64,000 nt of DNA, from the NCBI RefSeq assembly GCF_051622035.1, contig NC_135361.1, positions 30,435,205-30,499,204 of the forward strand, written 5' to 3'. The notes below the pieces were generated by a model. It had not been told where the DNA came from. It saw nothing but the letters and a program-made list of their open reading frames with translations, and did no database searches. Below, piece by piece: positions 39,201-50,618 of this stretch (the stretch's first letter is position 1; each line of letters opens with the position of its first letter). This DNA comes from Arctopsyche grandis (lineage: Eukaryota; Arthropoda; Insecta; Trichoptera; Hydropsychidae). Made by a program: the position numbers and the translations under genes.

Positions 39201-42200
39201 GTTATGTGAATCGTCTGAAAATAATTCATCCTTGTAAGCACTCTATCGATGTATCTAAAATGCCTAAATAGACAGCAGAATAGAAGAAAATCTGAAGAGT
39301 TCTGAAGAGAGAAAAACGTAGTGCTGGAGAGAGCCTCATGAAGGGCAAAAAATAATCAATTCTGAAGGAGTTTTTTTCTATCATAACCAGCAGCGTGGAC
39401 CAGTGGTTAGCATATATGCTTTGGAACATAGTGGTCACGGGTTCGTGTCCCAATGGTTTGCTGCTGGCCAGACTTTGGTTTATGATTCCAGGTCGATCAT
39501 TCTATCAGATTCTGCAAATTTATCTGATTTTCATCGAACAAATTGGCAACCTTTACCTATTTTCTCACAATTTTCGAGTTTTCAACATTTCGAATTTCGC
39601 TGAATCGTATAAAAATGCTGCAAATTTGTTCATAAATGTCAATATTTATCAAAAATTTATCCATAGATTTCCTTATGTTGCTCTATGTTAACCGTTTGCC
39701 CGCAGCCGTCTTCTATGGAAGCTTTGCGCGACAAGTCTTTAGCGCGGCTGTCTTCCATAGAATTTCTGAACTTTGCACGGGATTTTGAGTCTTATATGCG
39801 CCAATTTCAACTGTTTTAAGGTTCAAAATTGGTTGAATATATTACTGAGAGTTGAATGCCATCTATTCAATTTGCTTAAAATGAATATATACCAGTTAAA
39901 ATAAGTTTTTTGTGGAACCAAACTGAAACCTCGTTTATGTGACGTCACGTCTGTTGGACAATGGCGATGATACGTCTCAATTGTATGAAGAATGATTATT
40001 TGACAATTAAGCCAAAACTACGAGATATATTATGTATTTTATTGTTTAAAATCATACTTTATATGTTAATTAACATATCTGGTTACTTGAGAAAATATTA
40101 AAATCTGTATTTAAGGTCGAAAACTCAATTGCCAAATTCGCGAAAAAGGTCCCGCGTACAGAGCTTGTTCGCTATATTTATTACCGCGGGCAAAGGGTTA
40201 ATAATCAACCACAAAAGCACATTGGGGTTTACCTGTTAAGCCTTCCTGGTATATATGTATATGTAAAAATAATAAAATAAAGCTCTCCAGTAGAAAAGAG
40301 TGTAGACTGATCAAATTAAGATGACTGCAAAATGTTTCCCGGTCAATACTGGAGATCAAATATATTACCTGTCTTTTTTCGGAGATGCTGCTAGGCCATG
40401 AATTCGCCTCTGTTCTTCCTAAGCTATTGGATCTTTGTCGAGCTAATTCCGTCAAATCAGGATCAGACGGCAAACCTAAGCCAAAAAAAACCAATTCAAA
40501 TTTACACAGCAAATTCCTCACATATGAAAACATTCACAAAAGCTAAAACATACCGGAAATTAGCAAACCGGCCGCGTTTGAAATACGAGCACGGTGTCGA
40601 ATACCAGGCTTCAAAATAGTAGCTCCGCCTGTATGCTGCCATCGATCTTCCGAACCCTCACTTCCGCTGCCTAAGCCGGTGCCTGAAGAAATACAACACG
40701 TCAAAACAACTCAAACAAACACACACCACAACGACCGAACAGCGAAGACATACCCGAATCCAAGCTCGTCCTGCTGGCGTTCGGATCGGCGGGCACGCTC
40801 AAAGGTCGGCTCAGGTGAAAGAGAGCACGCGGCAAGGGGACTCCGGGAACGCCTTCACGACGGCGAGCCTCTCGACGAGCTCCGGCCCGTCTGAAGAGTG
40901 CGGCTCCGAGGACGGCGACGCGAAGCTTATTCCACAAGAGTTGAGATCCACTGCGTTAAACGAACCAAAATTAAAACGACAATTCGGAACAAACCCAATG
41001 AAACGATCACACGTTTTATATTACATGTACCTGGGCATGTCTTGAGGCCACTGAGCTTCCAACACGCACTTGTTGTAGAAGCCGTAAGTGAGAGCGTTCG
41101 GCTGAACGCCGCTTCTTTTCATTAAAAATAGTAATTTAACCGCTAAAACTGGGAGGGAATGTACTCCGCACACTTGCATCATCACCCGATAGCACACCTT
41201 CAATAAAACAAGATTGTAAAAATTGTTCCGAATGTACATATGTATCGATAGAGGATGAACGAAAATGGCACCTAAACTATCAACTATTTCTTATTAGCTT
41301 GGAAACTTATCGAAGCTTTTGAGATGTGGGTCTAAAGGCGTATGCTGAGGATCCCATGAACCACAAAAGTCTCAAATGAAGCTGTCAACTATTTTTTTTT
41401 TGAGATGTGAGTCTACAGGCGTATGATGAGGATCCCATGGACCAAAATGAAGCTGTCCTCAGCATGATAGGGAGAGGCAGGGAACTTGTTTCTGTCTTCA
41501 AGCGGAGAAATATGGAGTACCTCGGGACACATGATAGGGGCCAAAATACGAATTTCTCCATTTGAAAGATAGAAGGTAGGGGAAAACCATGGGAAAGATA
41601 GAAGGTACGAAATGGATTGGCAGGAAGAAGTTGTCTTGGCTTCGAAACATGAGCATGTGGACCGATATGAGATGATATGAGATCTGAGCCGTTGAAAACC
41701 GATACGGATATCTACAAAAAATCAATGAGGTGGTCACCAACTTCTGGATGCGGACAAGGCATTAGAAGAAGGAAGCTTGGGTCCAATACAAAAAATATAT
41801 GTACGTTTTCTAAAAAGAGTGTGGAGTGACAAATTCAGTCTATTCCAAAAAAGCAAAAAGCACCTTTGAGACAATGAAAAATAGTACCAAACTAAGCTCA
41901 ATTATTGAATTCCCATTTTCTTTCATCCCCTGTGTACGTCGTTTCATATATACCTCATCGCACGGAACCTTAAGTTTACTAGCCTTAACTAATAACTCGT
42001 AAGCGTAACGCAATAGCGTATGTTCTTTACCTGAAACACAACGAAACATTAAAACAAACGTCTCGTAGATCAAACCAGACCAAACGAAGATCAAATTACC
42101 GGGTTGGAGCATCAAATGGCACGGCAACAGTATAAAATACAAAGAATAACAAGTCCCCAATAGGCAGCGAGCCCACATTTCCGGATTGGCCGACAGCTTC

Positions 42201-45200
42201 ATCGCCAAAACCTGAGCGCTTTTGATCTCGTGCCGGGTGCGACGAGCCAAAGGCGAGTTGTCCTGGCCGTCTCCGGTGCCCTCGGACGCGATCACCATCT
42301 GCACCCCTCGGGGGACTTTCTTCTTACCCCCCAGCAGGCTAGGATCCAGTTCGAACTTGTTGTACGTGTAAGTTCGTCCGGTTTCTGGCGCGTCCGGCGG
42401 CAGGACGAAGACGGTCCTTTCGGAGCTATGAGCTGCCGTGTCGATGTCGAGCAGTCGGATCTGAGAGGTGATATCATCGAGTCCGCTGACTTTCTCCGTG
42501 CACTCGTCGAAGAACGTCAGGCCGTGGTCGCCGTCGCACACGAACGACCTCTCTTCGATGAATCGTATGAACATTTGCGTCTTCATCAGCAGCGTGAAGA
42601 ATTTTTGATGCATCTGAGAACCGAAATTGAGTCAAAGCCCTGCATGACGTGCGAGCAAGTTTAAGCTGAACGAATTATACTAACTTTATCGCGCGATCGG
42701 AGAAAAGCTTGCAGTTGAAATAGGGCTTGAGGATCAGTCGTGCCGACCGTTGGAGCTTTCGTTATCGGTAATAAAAAGGTTCGATATCCTTTCAATGTAG
42801 ATGCCATAAAACGGAGAAAAGCTCCTTGTATTTCTAATTCTAACGCCAACTGTAAAAAAAATAGATCATATTTAATAAATTAATAATATGTATATTACGA
42901 TGAGTCAATTTTGTTTTAGTCGGAATCGTATAAAAAATATCTGATTGTAGTAGAAAGTGACTGATCTAAGGTTTAGGTAATGGAAACGGGATAAAATCCA
43001 AACTCGAGTCATATTAAGGTAAAGAAAAAGTTAAAAAGATTTTGCAGCAATAATAAAGAAACATCTTTAGATCTGGTGGAAGATAAAATGTACGTATTTA
43101 AATGACAAGTCATCAGTTATATACCACTGAATCGCTTGTTTGTCACACAAACAAACACAATGCTTAATGGTTTGACTCTTATTTATGTTTAAATCTAGGA
43201 CTGGGACTCGTATCATAGAAGTAATGGCATTATATCATGTGTCTCGTACCATATGAGTTTATTAAAAATACACTTAAACCATACTTCTTTCCGTCTTCGT
43301 TGAAAATCTCTATCAAGACTAGTAGTCGGCTCTCCGTTATAATAACCATGTCCGTGATGATTTCCACCTGTAAAAAAATAAACCATAAAAACCAACCCAC
43401 TTATATTTAACACTTATATATTTAATATTAACTAACCGCCTCCAGGTCTAAGTTTACTGTACAAAGTTTCCAACGTATTACGAAGCACTCTAGCTTGCCT
43501 TTTCGGTAAAATTTTCGTTGATATGTGACGTTGAGCCTCGCACACCTAAACATCCAAACAACGACATTACAAAACAACCAAATTGCGCAACGTAAATAGC
43601 AAAAACCTTCGAAATCAACTAACGGTGATATTATTAGTATCTAAATCAATACAAGACACATCCGGGGGCGGATCGTACAGATCGAAGAACCGAGAATCAA
43701 CTCCGATCAAATACGGCAACGGCGCATGCAACACTTCAGCCAATCCTGAAATAAAAATGAAAATTGCATTCAGATCAAATTTTATATTATATATTAAATA
43801 TACACTAAAAAAAAAAGTCAAAATAATTACCTAATGGACACAACGGAATATACGGACATTGCCATTTGAACGGGAAAAGAAGACTAGACACGGCTTCCGA
43901 TACCGCCGTTAGAGTATCCGGCCTGAAATACGTATTATTGTAATTTAAAAATCGTTATTATGCTATTGTAAAAAAATAATAAACAAACAAAAAAACACCT
44001 CAACGAATGGATAAGTATTTTTTGTTCGGTCAACGCTAGCAATAAGACGAGTAAACAATTTTCCGTGCCTAAATTTAGCAACAATTGACGGAATCCTGCC
44101 CCGCTTCTGACCAGCGGTTGGTCTTCTCTCTGCGTCAAAATCACCCTATCGCTAACATTAGAGGCCGATAGCTAAAAAAATATAAACAAAACACGTAGAA
44201 ACGTATCGAATACAACGCGTAAGTATACATGCATAGGAATACGAACCTGTATAAGTATTCTCGGCTCCGGAAAAGGAACTTCTTCTAACAAATGTGTAAT
44301 GTATCGCTCGATCGGAATCGCCGACGGTTCGTTAGTACACGACATACCCTGAAATAATCAAGAAGTGATTGATTAAAGAAGTACAAGAAGTGATTAAAGG
44401 TCAAAATTTAGCCCAACTTACATGTATATACAGCAGCCACCGTTCGAAAGTGTCGCTGAACGGCCAATGGGACAACAAACAAATACTTTTACTAATGTGA
44501 ATGGTATAGTCCGACTGCGACACGCCCTTCCTCCATCCCAAGCTTTCCATCTGAACGTCAGTCAAATTATTGTGGTTATAGTCTTCGTAAAACGTAACAG
44601 CCGAACCGTAAACCTGAAAGAAATGCGATACGGTAAGTAACACGTGCGTATGTCGAATTGAATATTGGATTCGGGCGGTTGTGAAGACCTTATCGGTGGC
44701 ATCGGACACGGTTAAAACAAACGTGGAAAAGACAGGCTTCGGTTGAGAAGCCTGCTTCGGCCACATTTCCAAAGTGGCTCCCATCGGCAGGCAAAACAAC
44801 GGTACCGACTCCGGAAATGAAAAATTATTATAGTCTACGGACGGATATCTAAACAAAACTTCGGGCTTATAAGATAATAGTGTGGGTCTGTTCATTGATT
44901 TCTTGTAGCAGAGGAACACGTCGCTGCCCATCAGTCCCTTGTTGAGATTCTTGGATATTAAGCAGAATGCGTGCGGCGCAGTCTCCTCCTTGCTCGTGAT
45001 CACGATGCAGACGTCGGTGACGACCAGAGCGTTGCACGGAGCCGATGAATGAGCTCGCCTGTACGTTATGAACGTTTTGGCCGTGGAATTGTTGACATTG
45101 GCCACCCGGCCACCGACACTCTCTAATATCATCTCGGCATCGGCCATCAGTCGCTCCTTCCCATCGTACATCACACCTGAAATTCAATACGACTCTTCAA

Positions 45201-45770
45201 ATCAATCTTTTCAATACAAATGAAAAACAGCAATTATGCAATTCAAATGTGTCGCCCTTTTTTTATTACTATTTCACAAAAAACCACTACGTGTTCAATG
45301 AAATAAAAAATCATTACCGATGTCGACGAGAGGCGGCCGATCTCGACCTCGCCGAAAGCAAAGATAGCATTCGGCGGATCTCAAAGAGCCATGGTTTAAA
45401 TTGGCCGGCAAATCGGTCGGCGTACGTTCCAGCATCTCGTAGCCGTCGGGAAGAGTTTCTTCCAATCCAGGAAAAATTATACCTGAAACAAACCACCGCA
45501 ATTTACAATTTCGTGTATAAAAAGCATCATAAATCACTTCTTATCTGCACGCAGCCGGACTATGTATATATTTAATACAATCATAGTAAATCACAAACGC
45601 AACCTTGAAACGTGCGTATCGCATTTTGAATTACCTAAGTCGGTTATGGGAGCTTTGGAATCGCTGCTCTTTAAATGACCCGAATCGCTGAAGATCGACT
45701 CTTCGAGCAGTTCCGGATGCTTCGGCAGTCCCGCGACCACAAAGTAGTCGGCTATTCTTCGGTCGTCCAT
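30233..45770 (-). CDS. Crag: Crag / DENND4-type DENN-domain Rab exchange factor, complete
   Basis: I joined 28 coding exons in frame into 1641 residues: 45770-45635, 45482-45318, 45176-44689, 44613-44422, 44348-44247, 44171-43999, 43922-43831, 43745-43624, 43545-43437, 43367-43285, 42849-42685, 42613-42100, 42030-41954, 41197-41031, 40950-40754, 40682-40554, 40475-40369, 39214-38982, 38862-38656, 37153-37067, 36849-36763, 35189-34966, 34885-34782, 34699-34520, 34448-34358, 33060-32679, 32604-32491, 30431-30233. DENND4 proteins activate Rab10 (Rab10/Rab11 in flies) in polarised secretion. Residues 1-160 form the MABP part ([19 protein letters not shown]), then the DENN module ([70 protein letters not shown]). 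A PPR-like stretch ([12 protein letters not shown], ~840) and a Cys cluster CSQCHNC...CPAC (~1340) follow. The end ([33 protein letters not shown]) is family-specific. The exon 3 donor (GTCTTC) is weak. Length fits fly Crag. Confidence 0.95.
30661..31791 (+). mobile_element. Helitron-like element with GC-rich minisatellite
   Basis: Inserted between A (30660) and T (31792), the usual Helitron target. It starts TCTAATCTATAATTTGGAAA and ends ACTGAGCGAAGCCGGGTAAT...CAGCTAG. Its interior, 30760-31645, is a GC-rich block in AT-rich surroundings: first ~19-bp units (GGGGCGCAGCCTTATGG), then longer ~60-bp units (GGGGCGAAGCCCTAAACGGC). No Rep/helicase. It lies in the last Crag intron, antisense to the gene. 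Confidence 0.8.
33235..34175. mobile_element. Fold-back element made of GTTCAC words, with a SINE inside
   Basis: The left part (33235-33440) repeats words such as GTTCACGCGACAAAA and GTTCACTGATAAAAT; the right part (34040-34175) has them inverted (TTTTATTCGTGAACC, CGTGTGAACATTTATC). The centre contains a tRNA-derived SINE. It lies in the Crag intron between the exons ending 34358 and starting 33060. Confidence 0.55.
33568..33960 (+). mobile_element. tRNA-derived SINE
   Basis: Begins ACCAGCGGCGTAGAATAATG, with a tRNA-like A box (TAATGGTTAGCA) and B box GAGTTCGAGTCCC, then the family body GCTGGCCAGACTTTGG and ATAAAAATGCTGCAAA. The 3' tail differs from that of the copy at 36106. Confidence 0.75.
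35832..36105 (+). mobile_element. tRNA-derived SINE
   Basis: A box AGACTAGTGGTTTAGCA, B box GGGTTCAAATCCC, body GTGACTCCAGGTCGATCG and AAATTGGCAACC. Directly abuts an opposite-strand copy. In a Crag intron. Confidence 0.75.
36106..36622 (-). mobile_element. tRNA-derived SINE, long-tailed copy
   Basis: On the minus strand: tRNA-like head ending near 36622 (AGCCAGCAGTATAGCTCAG; B box GGGTTCGATCCC), body, then a ~250-bp tail with GGCGCATTGGGGTCTTCCTG at 36150. The tail probably comes from a partner LINE. Tail-to-tail with the copy at 35832. Confidence 0.7.
37448..38126. mobile_element. 679-bp fold-back element built of CAAATCGCTCAC words
   Basis: Arms of about 240 bp: outer part ATCTCTTTCAATTTGTATTT with TGTATAACAGCTAAACCCA, inner part words like CACGCGACAAATCGCTCACG. 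The right arm is the inverse (CGTGAGCGATTTGTCGCGTG). Loop ~110 bp around a TACAGAGTTTATTACAAGCA segment. Non-coding. It lies in Crag intron 19. No family assignment. Confidence 0.75.
39385..39687 (+). mobile_element. tRNA-derived SINE
   Basis: Head ACCAGCAGCGTGGACCAGTG with GGTTAGCATA, B box GGGTTCGTGTCCC, body GCTGCTGGCCAGACTTTGG. In a Crag intron, directly before a piggyBac-like MITE. Confidence 0.75.
39688..40201. mobile_element. piggyBac-like MITE (TTAA)
   Basis: Starts TTAACCGTTTGCCCGC and ends GCGGGCAAAGGGTTAA, the CCCTTTGCCCGC terminus bounded by TTAA. Non-coding, ~514 bp. It shares its right half (CGCGTACAGAGCTTGTTCGC) with the element at 27480-27808. Confidence 0.8.
41410..41765 (+). 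pseudogene. Non-LTR retrotransposon C-terminal fragment
   Basis: Broken + strand frames read [12 protein letters not shown], then later [14 protein letters not shown], the end of endonuclease/RT proteins of the RTE/CR1 kind. Several stops. In Crag intron 13. Confidence 0.6.
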
Positions 45771-45816
45771 TGTCCAGTGTTTATTTGACCATCCTGTAGA
45801 CTCGAATCGGGGTATT
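45771..45816 (-). promoter_or_regulatory. Crag 5' leader exon end with a 3-codon upstream ORF
   Basis: An acceptor (TTACATTTCAG, 45817-45827) suggests a spliced leader exon from 45816. Within it ATG-GTC-AAA-TAA (45792-45781) is a complete mini-ORF ending 10 bases before the Crag ATG. It could reduce initiation; only the sequence is seen. Confidence 0.5.
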
Positions 45817-47335
45817 CTGAAATGTAATCGGGATTTTTATATGAATATCCACTGTTGAAAGCTTATCGATAGGTTTATCAATTTTTCGGTAACATGTTCT
45901 CAATATATACAGTATATTGACATTGTGATTTATCGTAGGGCCGATTTATGTATGCTTCTTATCAATATTATTGAATTATACTTTTCTCGGTTTCGAAATG
46001 TAACATTAAATTTGAACAATGAAGAAATATGTAGAGAATGGCACGTTGTAAATAATACAATGTGCAAATCCACTTTTAATTCAATGCTTATAAACGTTAT
46101 TAATCCACAAGAATAGTCGAAATATGATTTTTCTAAGTGGAATTTTATTTAATTCTCATATAAAGATAATTTAATATATTATCCCTATTAATTCAATTCA
46201 GATCCGGGTAAATACGAGTAAACACTAGTACGAGCTTTTTGCTCGCAATTTTACCGATTTAAAGTTCAGCACACTTCCAATTAACCATTTTAAACGAAAA
46301 CAAATAATAGTGTGGTTAGAACACTATCTCAATAAACATGTTTCAATAGAAAAAAACTCAATATGAAATAGTATTAACAGTGGGAAAAAATCCCAAGTGA
46401 AAATACGTACTTTTGACTTTTGATTTGAACTGGATGACTACTTCGAGAGATTTAAAAGCTGAAAAGTACTACAAATAGAAGATAAAATACCCGACTATAG
46501 ATTCCAATATTCAATTTGAACAGGAAATTGACAGATTTTGAGACATCGACCGAACAACACCAAGATATAGAAAAATCGCACGATTTAAAAAACACATATA
46601 TCTCCGAATCTCGAGCCAATCAACATTTTTTATTACCAGATTCGTGTTCACTGGCCATAATTCTATAAGAAAAGTCATATCTCGTCTCTGAACCAAAAAA
46701 AAAGTCGTCATTTGTCGAACAGTGTTATTATAGACAAGGAAACTGTATATATTTTTAAAAACTAGAAAAATCGTTGTTGAAACCAGTCATATCTAGTTAT
46801 TAGATATGACTGGTATCAACTACAAAAACTTAAAATTCGATACAAATCAAAAAAAAAAAACTTACATCTTTTGTCCAATTTTATAAATTTTGTTTGTCAT
46901 ATAAATTAAATTAAATTAAATTAAATATAAATTAGATTAAATTAAATTAAATATAAATTAGCTTGATAGCTAAAATATATATAAATAAAAAATAAATATA
47001 AATGGAAACATTTGATGAATTTGAAAACTTTGTTATATAGACATTTCCAAGCAATGTTTTGCACAAATATAATAATTAAAGCCTATAATTGAATTTACAC
47101 ATGTCTACAAACTTATATTGCAAATCATACGTGCAACTCAAGACAGACAGTCAGAACTACTGACACATTAAAATCAACAAGTAATTATTTTTCACACTAC
47201 AAGCTGATAATTTGGCTACTGAGAACTACATTTATCAAAAGGCATTTATTTCTTGTGCAAAAATGAACAATATAGAATTCTTGTGAAATTTCACACCAAT
47301 ATCAAGTCGTGCAATATGCGTACGGGACGATTAGA
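45817..47335. other. Upstream of Crag, probably its first intron
   Basis: AT-rich with no exon seen. A perfect hairpin, 13-bp arms CCAGTCATATCTA with a 5-base loop, is at 46783-46813. Short TTAAA repeats occur around 46910-46970. Confidence 0.45.
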
Positions 47336-47720
47336 TTAACGGGAGCGAAAAATTGCGCGAATAACAATTATGAGTAGACGAACGGAAATGGCCGATAATC
47401 GCATAATAAATGACAGTTGAATATTGAGTTGGTTTTTTTTCGGGGTGCTTTCGAATAGCCGGCGCGAGGGTGAGGGGCGGGGCTGGGGGTGGGGCGGGGG
47501 CGGATTACCAGGCGCGGGGGCTCCCGGAGGGTCTCCGTGACGTGCGAAGCCTTGCGTGGGGGCTCCGGTAAGAAGGAGCGCGCGCCCCCGACCGCGACTG
47601 ACACTGCGACAGTCGACGCGACGCAACGCGACCGGACTACGGCCATATACCGGATACTGTATACCGCTGAGCTTTTTATGGTCTCGGCATCGCGTCATCT
47701 CCATAACTTTATTCTAATTT
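47336..47720 (-). promoter_or_regulatory. CpG-rich candidate promoter/first exon of Crag
   Basis: The only strongly GC- and CpG-rich unique block upstream of Crag (densest 47455-47640). On the minus strand it offers a donor CCTG|GTAATC (exon end 47509), which could splice to the leader acceptor at 45817. No protein is convincingly encoded. Confidence 0.4.
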
Positions 47721-48109
47721 GATTCGTCCGCCGAATAATAAGCAGAGCTCACTTTTCATTAACGCGCTCTGTCGGTTCAATTTTTGGTCCCTGCGCGTAA
47801 AAGCACATACATATAAATAACGGGTCTCCTCACGGGACCGAAAACGCAAATATCGGAAGGCAAAGATCGAAAATCGAAAGATCTTAAGTCGAAAGATAAA
47901 AAAGGGTCTCTCCCCCCCCCCCCCCCGTCGTATATACTCACTTAATTTGCGCGAGCAGGATACAAGAAAAACAGGCTTTTCCTCCCGTATTCTGCGCGCG
48001 CACATTAAACAAGGCTGTATGATATAAAGAGAGATAAGATCTGTTCATACTTAACAGCACTGCACGACTCCGTTTCAAATATGTCATTTTATTACATTTC
48101 TATTCATAT

Positions 48110-48271
48110 TGTGGCGGCTCGCTTATACGACATGGTCGAGTTTGGTTGCCTTCCTGCGAGTGGGGACCAACCCGGCTGGGTTCGGAGAGCCACTACTCAC
48201 TCTGTCTTCAGCTGTCATATAATAAACACGTGCATTAACATGCCAGTCGTCTGATTCGTTCATCCTCCATA
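48110..48271 (+). mobile_element. Solo LTR of the TRIM family
   Basis: 162 bp, TGTGGCGGCTCGC...CCATA, with a 4-bp duplication ATAT (48106-48109, 48272-48275). It is nearly identical to the LTRs at 17359 and 18310 and is produced by LTR-LTR recombination. Confidence 0.93.
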
Positions 48272-48359
48272 ATATCTACCTACACGTCGCGGTCACGTCA
48301 CGTTTACAGCAATTTGGCCGAGTGCAAGGCAAAATCGGTTTACTTATACATTAGAGGCC

Positions 48360-48716
48360 ATGACGATACGGCGCAATATTGCTTACGTCGTATTGTCGAG
48401 AACTTGCAATATGAATGCATACACGTGCATTCGTAGCTACGCGTCAGAATACAAGTCAGCAAAAATGTTTCGATGTTTATCGAACGAAAAATTATGTATA
48501 ATCGCGCTGTTGTTGGAAGAAGAAGCTCAAGAAGGCAATAAAAAAGCACGGAGGCGTTTTGATGTGCATCCCATGTTAAAAAATAGAAAAACCGAAGGAG
48601 AGTTTGGGACACTGTATAAGGAGCTTGTGGATCATGGACAAAATTTTTTTAAATATTTCCGTAAAAAATTTAAATTTTTTTTAAATATTTGCGCGAAAAC
48701 CATGTCGAAAAATTGA
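48360..48716 (+). pseudogene. PIF/Harbinger-like protein, N-terminal remnant
   Basis: A 118-codon frame whose middle (IIALLLEEEAQEGNKKARRR, then FDVHPML, EGEFGTLYKELVDHGQNFFK and YFRKKF) resembles the N-terminus of ALP1/Harbinger nucleases (RRxWVHPMLxNRxxEGEF...LYxELxxDxxKFFxYFRM). The nuclease domain is absent. The family-level call is from memory of the pattern and should be checked by search. Confidence 0.6.
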
Positions 48717-48918
48717 ACAGCTGTCAACTGTCACTATCGATAATTGGTCCAAAAAAGCAAAGCGGCAGACCCATGGCACGTAATTCGCGTGTATATTTCC
48801 ACGATGGCCAAAAAACGGATACGATACGTTGACGGATGTTGCTGTAAGGTATGAACAGGAAATGTCGGGTACTGCTGTAAGCCTGCCGTGGCGTAAACGT
48901 GACGGTTGGTGTACAGAC

Positions 48919-49598
48919 TCCAGGGATGTTCAACTCGAGAGCACCCCCGAAGTCGGTTTTCTGAGATAGCTAGTGGTAAGCGTGGGCGGGGCAGGTTTCC
49001 TCAAGGTGCCTTCCTTCGTCGTCGGTGGTCTGGTCTCTGCTGATGTCGGCTGCTCTGCCCCTATGTCCCTTTCTCCTTCGTAATGTGCGTGGGATGCGTG
49101 ATGTGGAAAAAGGGGGGAAATTGTATAATAATAAAAACAGGTTGTAATTCTGTTTGTATGGTGACTGTATTTTATATATATATGTATATACAGAGATCAA
49201 GCAGGGGGGACAGAAAAGGGGGGGGGGGGAGTCCGACTTGAAATTAGCGCGCACGTGTTCAAGAGGTTATGATAACCTCACTCAACCACGTGGCTACGTG
49301 ATCTGACTTCGACGAAGAGAGACCAGGAATTCCTCACTTCTCACCGGACGTATACTGAAGCTGTACTTCCAGTATCGTCTGCCGATCAAGGCTGAGCTGA
49401 TCGGGACTCGGTGGTGGGAACCAACTCGGTAGCGAACAGAGATGTTCACTCGACCGACGCGGAAAACGAATAGAAGGCGGGGACGCGCGCTCGGCGCCGA
49501 TCTCCCTCCAAAACGGCTCCTTTGGTCGTAACGCCACGAAAGCTGACCATGAAGACTTGGTCGGAACAGTTGGTATGAATATGTACCAAAGACCCATA
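48919..49598. mobile_element. Insertion of unknown type in the Harbinger-like copy
   Basis: Absent from the sister at 15414, where GTGACGGTT is followed at once by the right end. The insert begins TGTACAGACTCC, has an AATAAAA signal near 49129 and a poly-G tract near 49220. It might be LTR-derived; I see no coding domain. Confidence 0.4.
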
Positions 49599-49795
49599 CA
49601 AAATGTGTACCCATACAAAATGTACCAAAGAATACTTTTCGTACGGCCGGATACCTGCTGAAGTCGGTACGTGCTGACTAGGTATAAACAGACCTATAAT
49701 TTTACCGCATGCCACTCATATATATTATATATACATAGTACCGTTTACTTTCGATTTTCGATCTTTGCCTTCCAATATTTGCGTTTTCGGGCATT

Positions 49796-50618
49796 TCACA
49801 TTCGGGCCCGTGGGGGAGACCGATAACCACGGTGGCCGCCACTTTGTCAAATCTGTCTAAAAATCGAAAAGATTGGCGGAGTCATGGGTGCAGTGAACGA
49901 ATACCCCCTCTTACGAGTGTGAAGTTTATCCGAATATGTGAGCGTTAGAACGAGACACAAATATTTAAATTCAACTCATACTCCAAATACTCGACTGTTA
50001 AAATGCACTTCGAAAGATTTTCTCTTTTTCACAATTTTTTTAATGGTCAAGTTAAACGATTCCAATGCATTTTTGGTGGAAGGTGAGCGTGTTGCTGTAC
50101 CTTCATACTAATTTTGATGGGTTGAGAACCATTACGCGATCATATAAGTTATGAATTGATTCTGATTCCTTTGTCTCTGATATTAATAATCAATTATTTA
50201 AGTTTAATTAATATAAACATCGTTCATTTTATATTATACATATTTTTGTTGAAACTATACATTACACGTTAATTTAAGAGTTCCCAAGGACAGACAAATA
50301 CATTACACACCCTTAAAAAATAAATAAATAAATAAATTGTAAATAAATCTTTATCAAAATAAAACAATTTAATTATCAAAAAGGACTTTTATTTCTGTAG
50401 TAATATGGAATGATCCTGATTCTATTCCGAGCGTAGTAATAGTGCGTAGTTACGGAAACGGACGCGTGTTATCGAAACAAGAAATGCATTCGAAAGAGAG
50501 CTTCTATTATTATAACATTTCTCTGTACATATTACCACATTTAGACCAAAGATGTCACTAAAAAAAGTAGCAAGGGAAGGGCAAGTCGATCTGGTTGCTG
50601 TCAGAGTTCAATACAGGG
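49796..50618. other. 5' flank of the zinc-finger gene
   Basis: No gene found; the zinc-finger promoter and leader should lie in its right part. Core promoter motifs are not clear. Confidence 0.4.

Larger units (their letters stand above)
48038..49695 (+). mobile_element. PIF/Harbinger-like element, second copy
   Basis: Ends GATCTGTTCATACTTAACAG and (inverse) AGGTCTGTTTATACCTAGTC. It matches the element at 15414-19167 without the Tigger. It has its own insertions: a solo LTR at 48110-48271 and a ~680-bp block at about 48919-49598. Outside bases (TAA left, ATA right) do not give a clean duplication. Confidence 0.7.
47840..49795. repeat. Inverted repeat flanking the second Harbinger-like element
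   Basis: 47840-47882 (CGAAAACGCAAATATCGGAA, GGCAAAGATCGAAAATCG) recurs inverted at 49752-49795. The arms enclose the whole 48038-49695 element, so they may be the ends of an older host element. Confidence 0.5.

Noticed and set aside
47336..47722. Coding frames in the CpG-rich block upstream of Crag
   Set aside because: Open frames on both strands by composition; a promoter or untranslated exon explains the block better.
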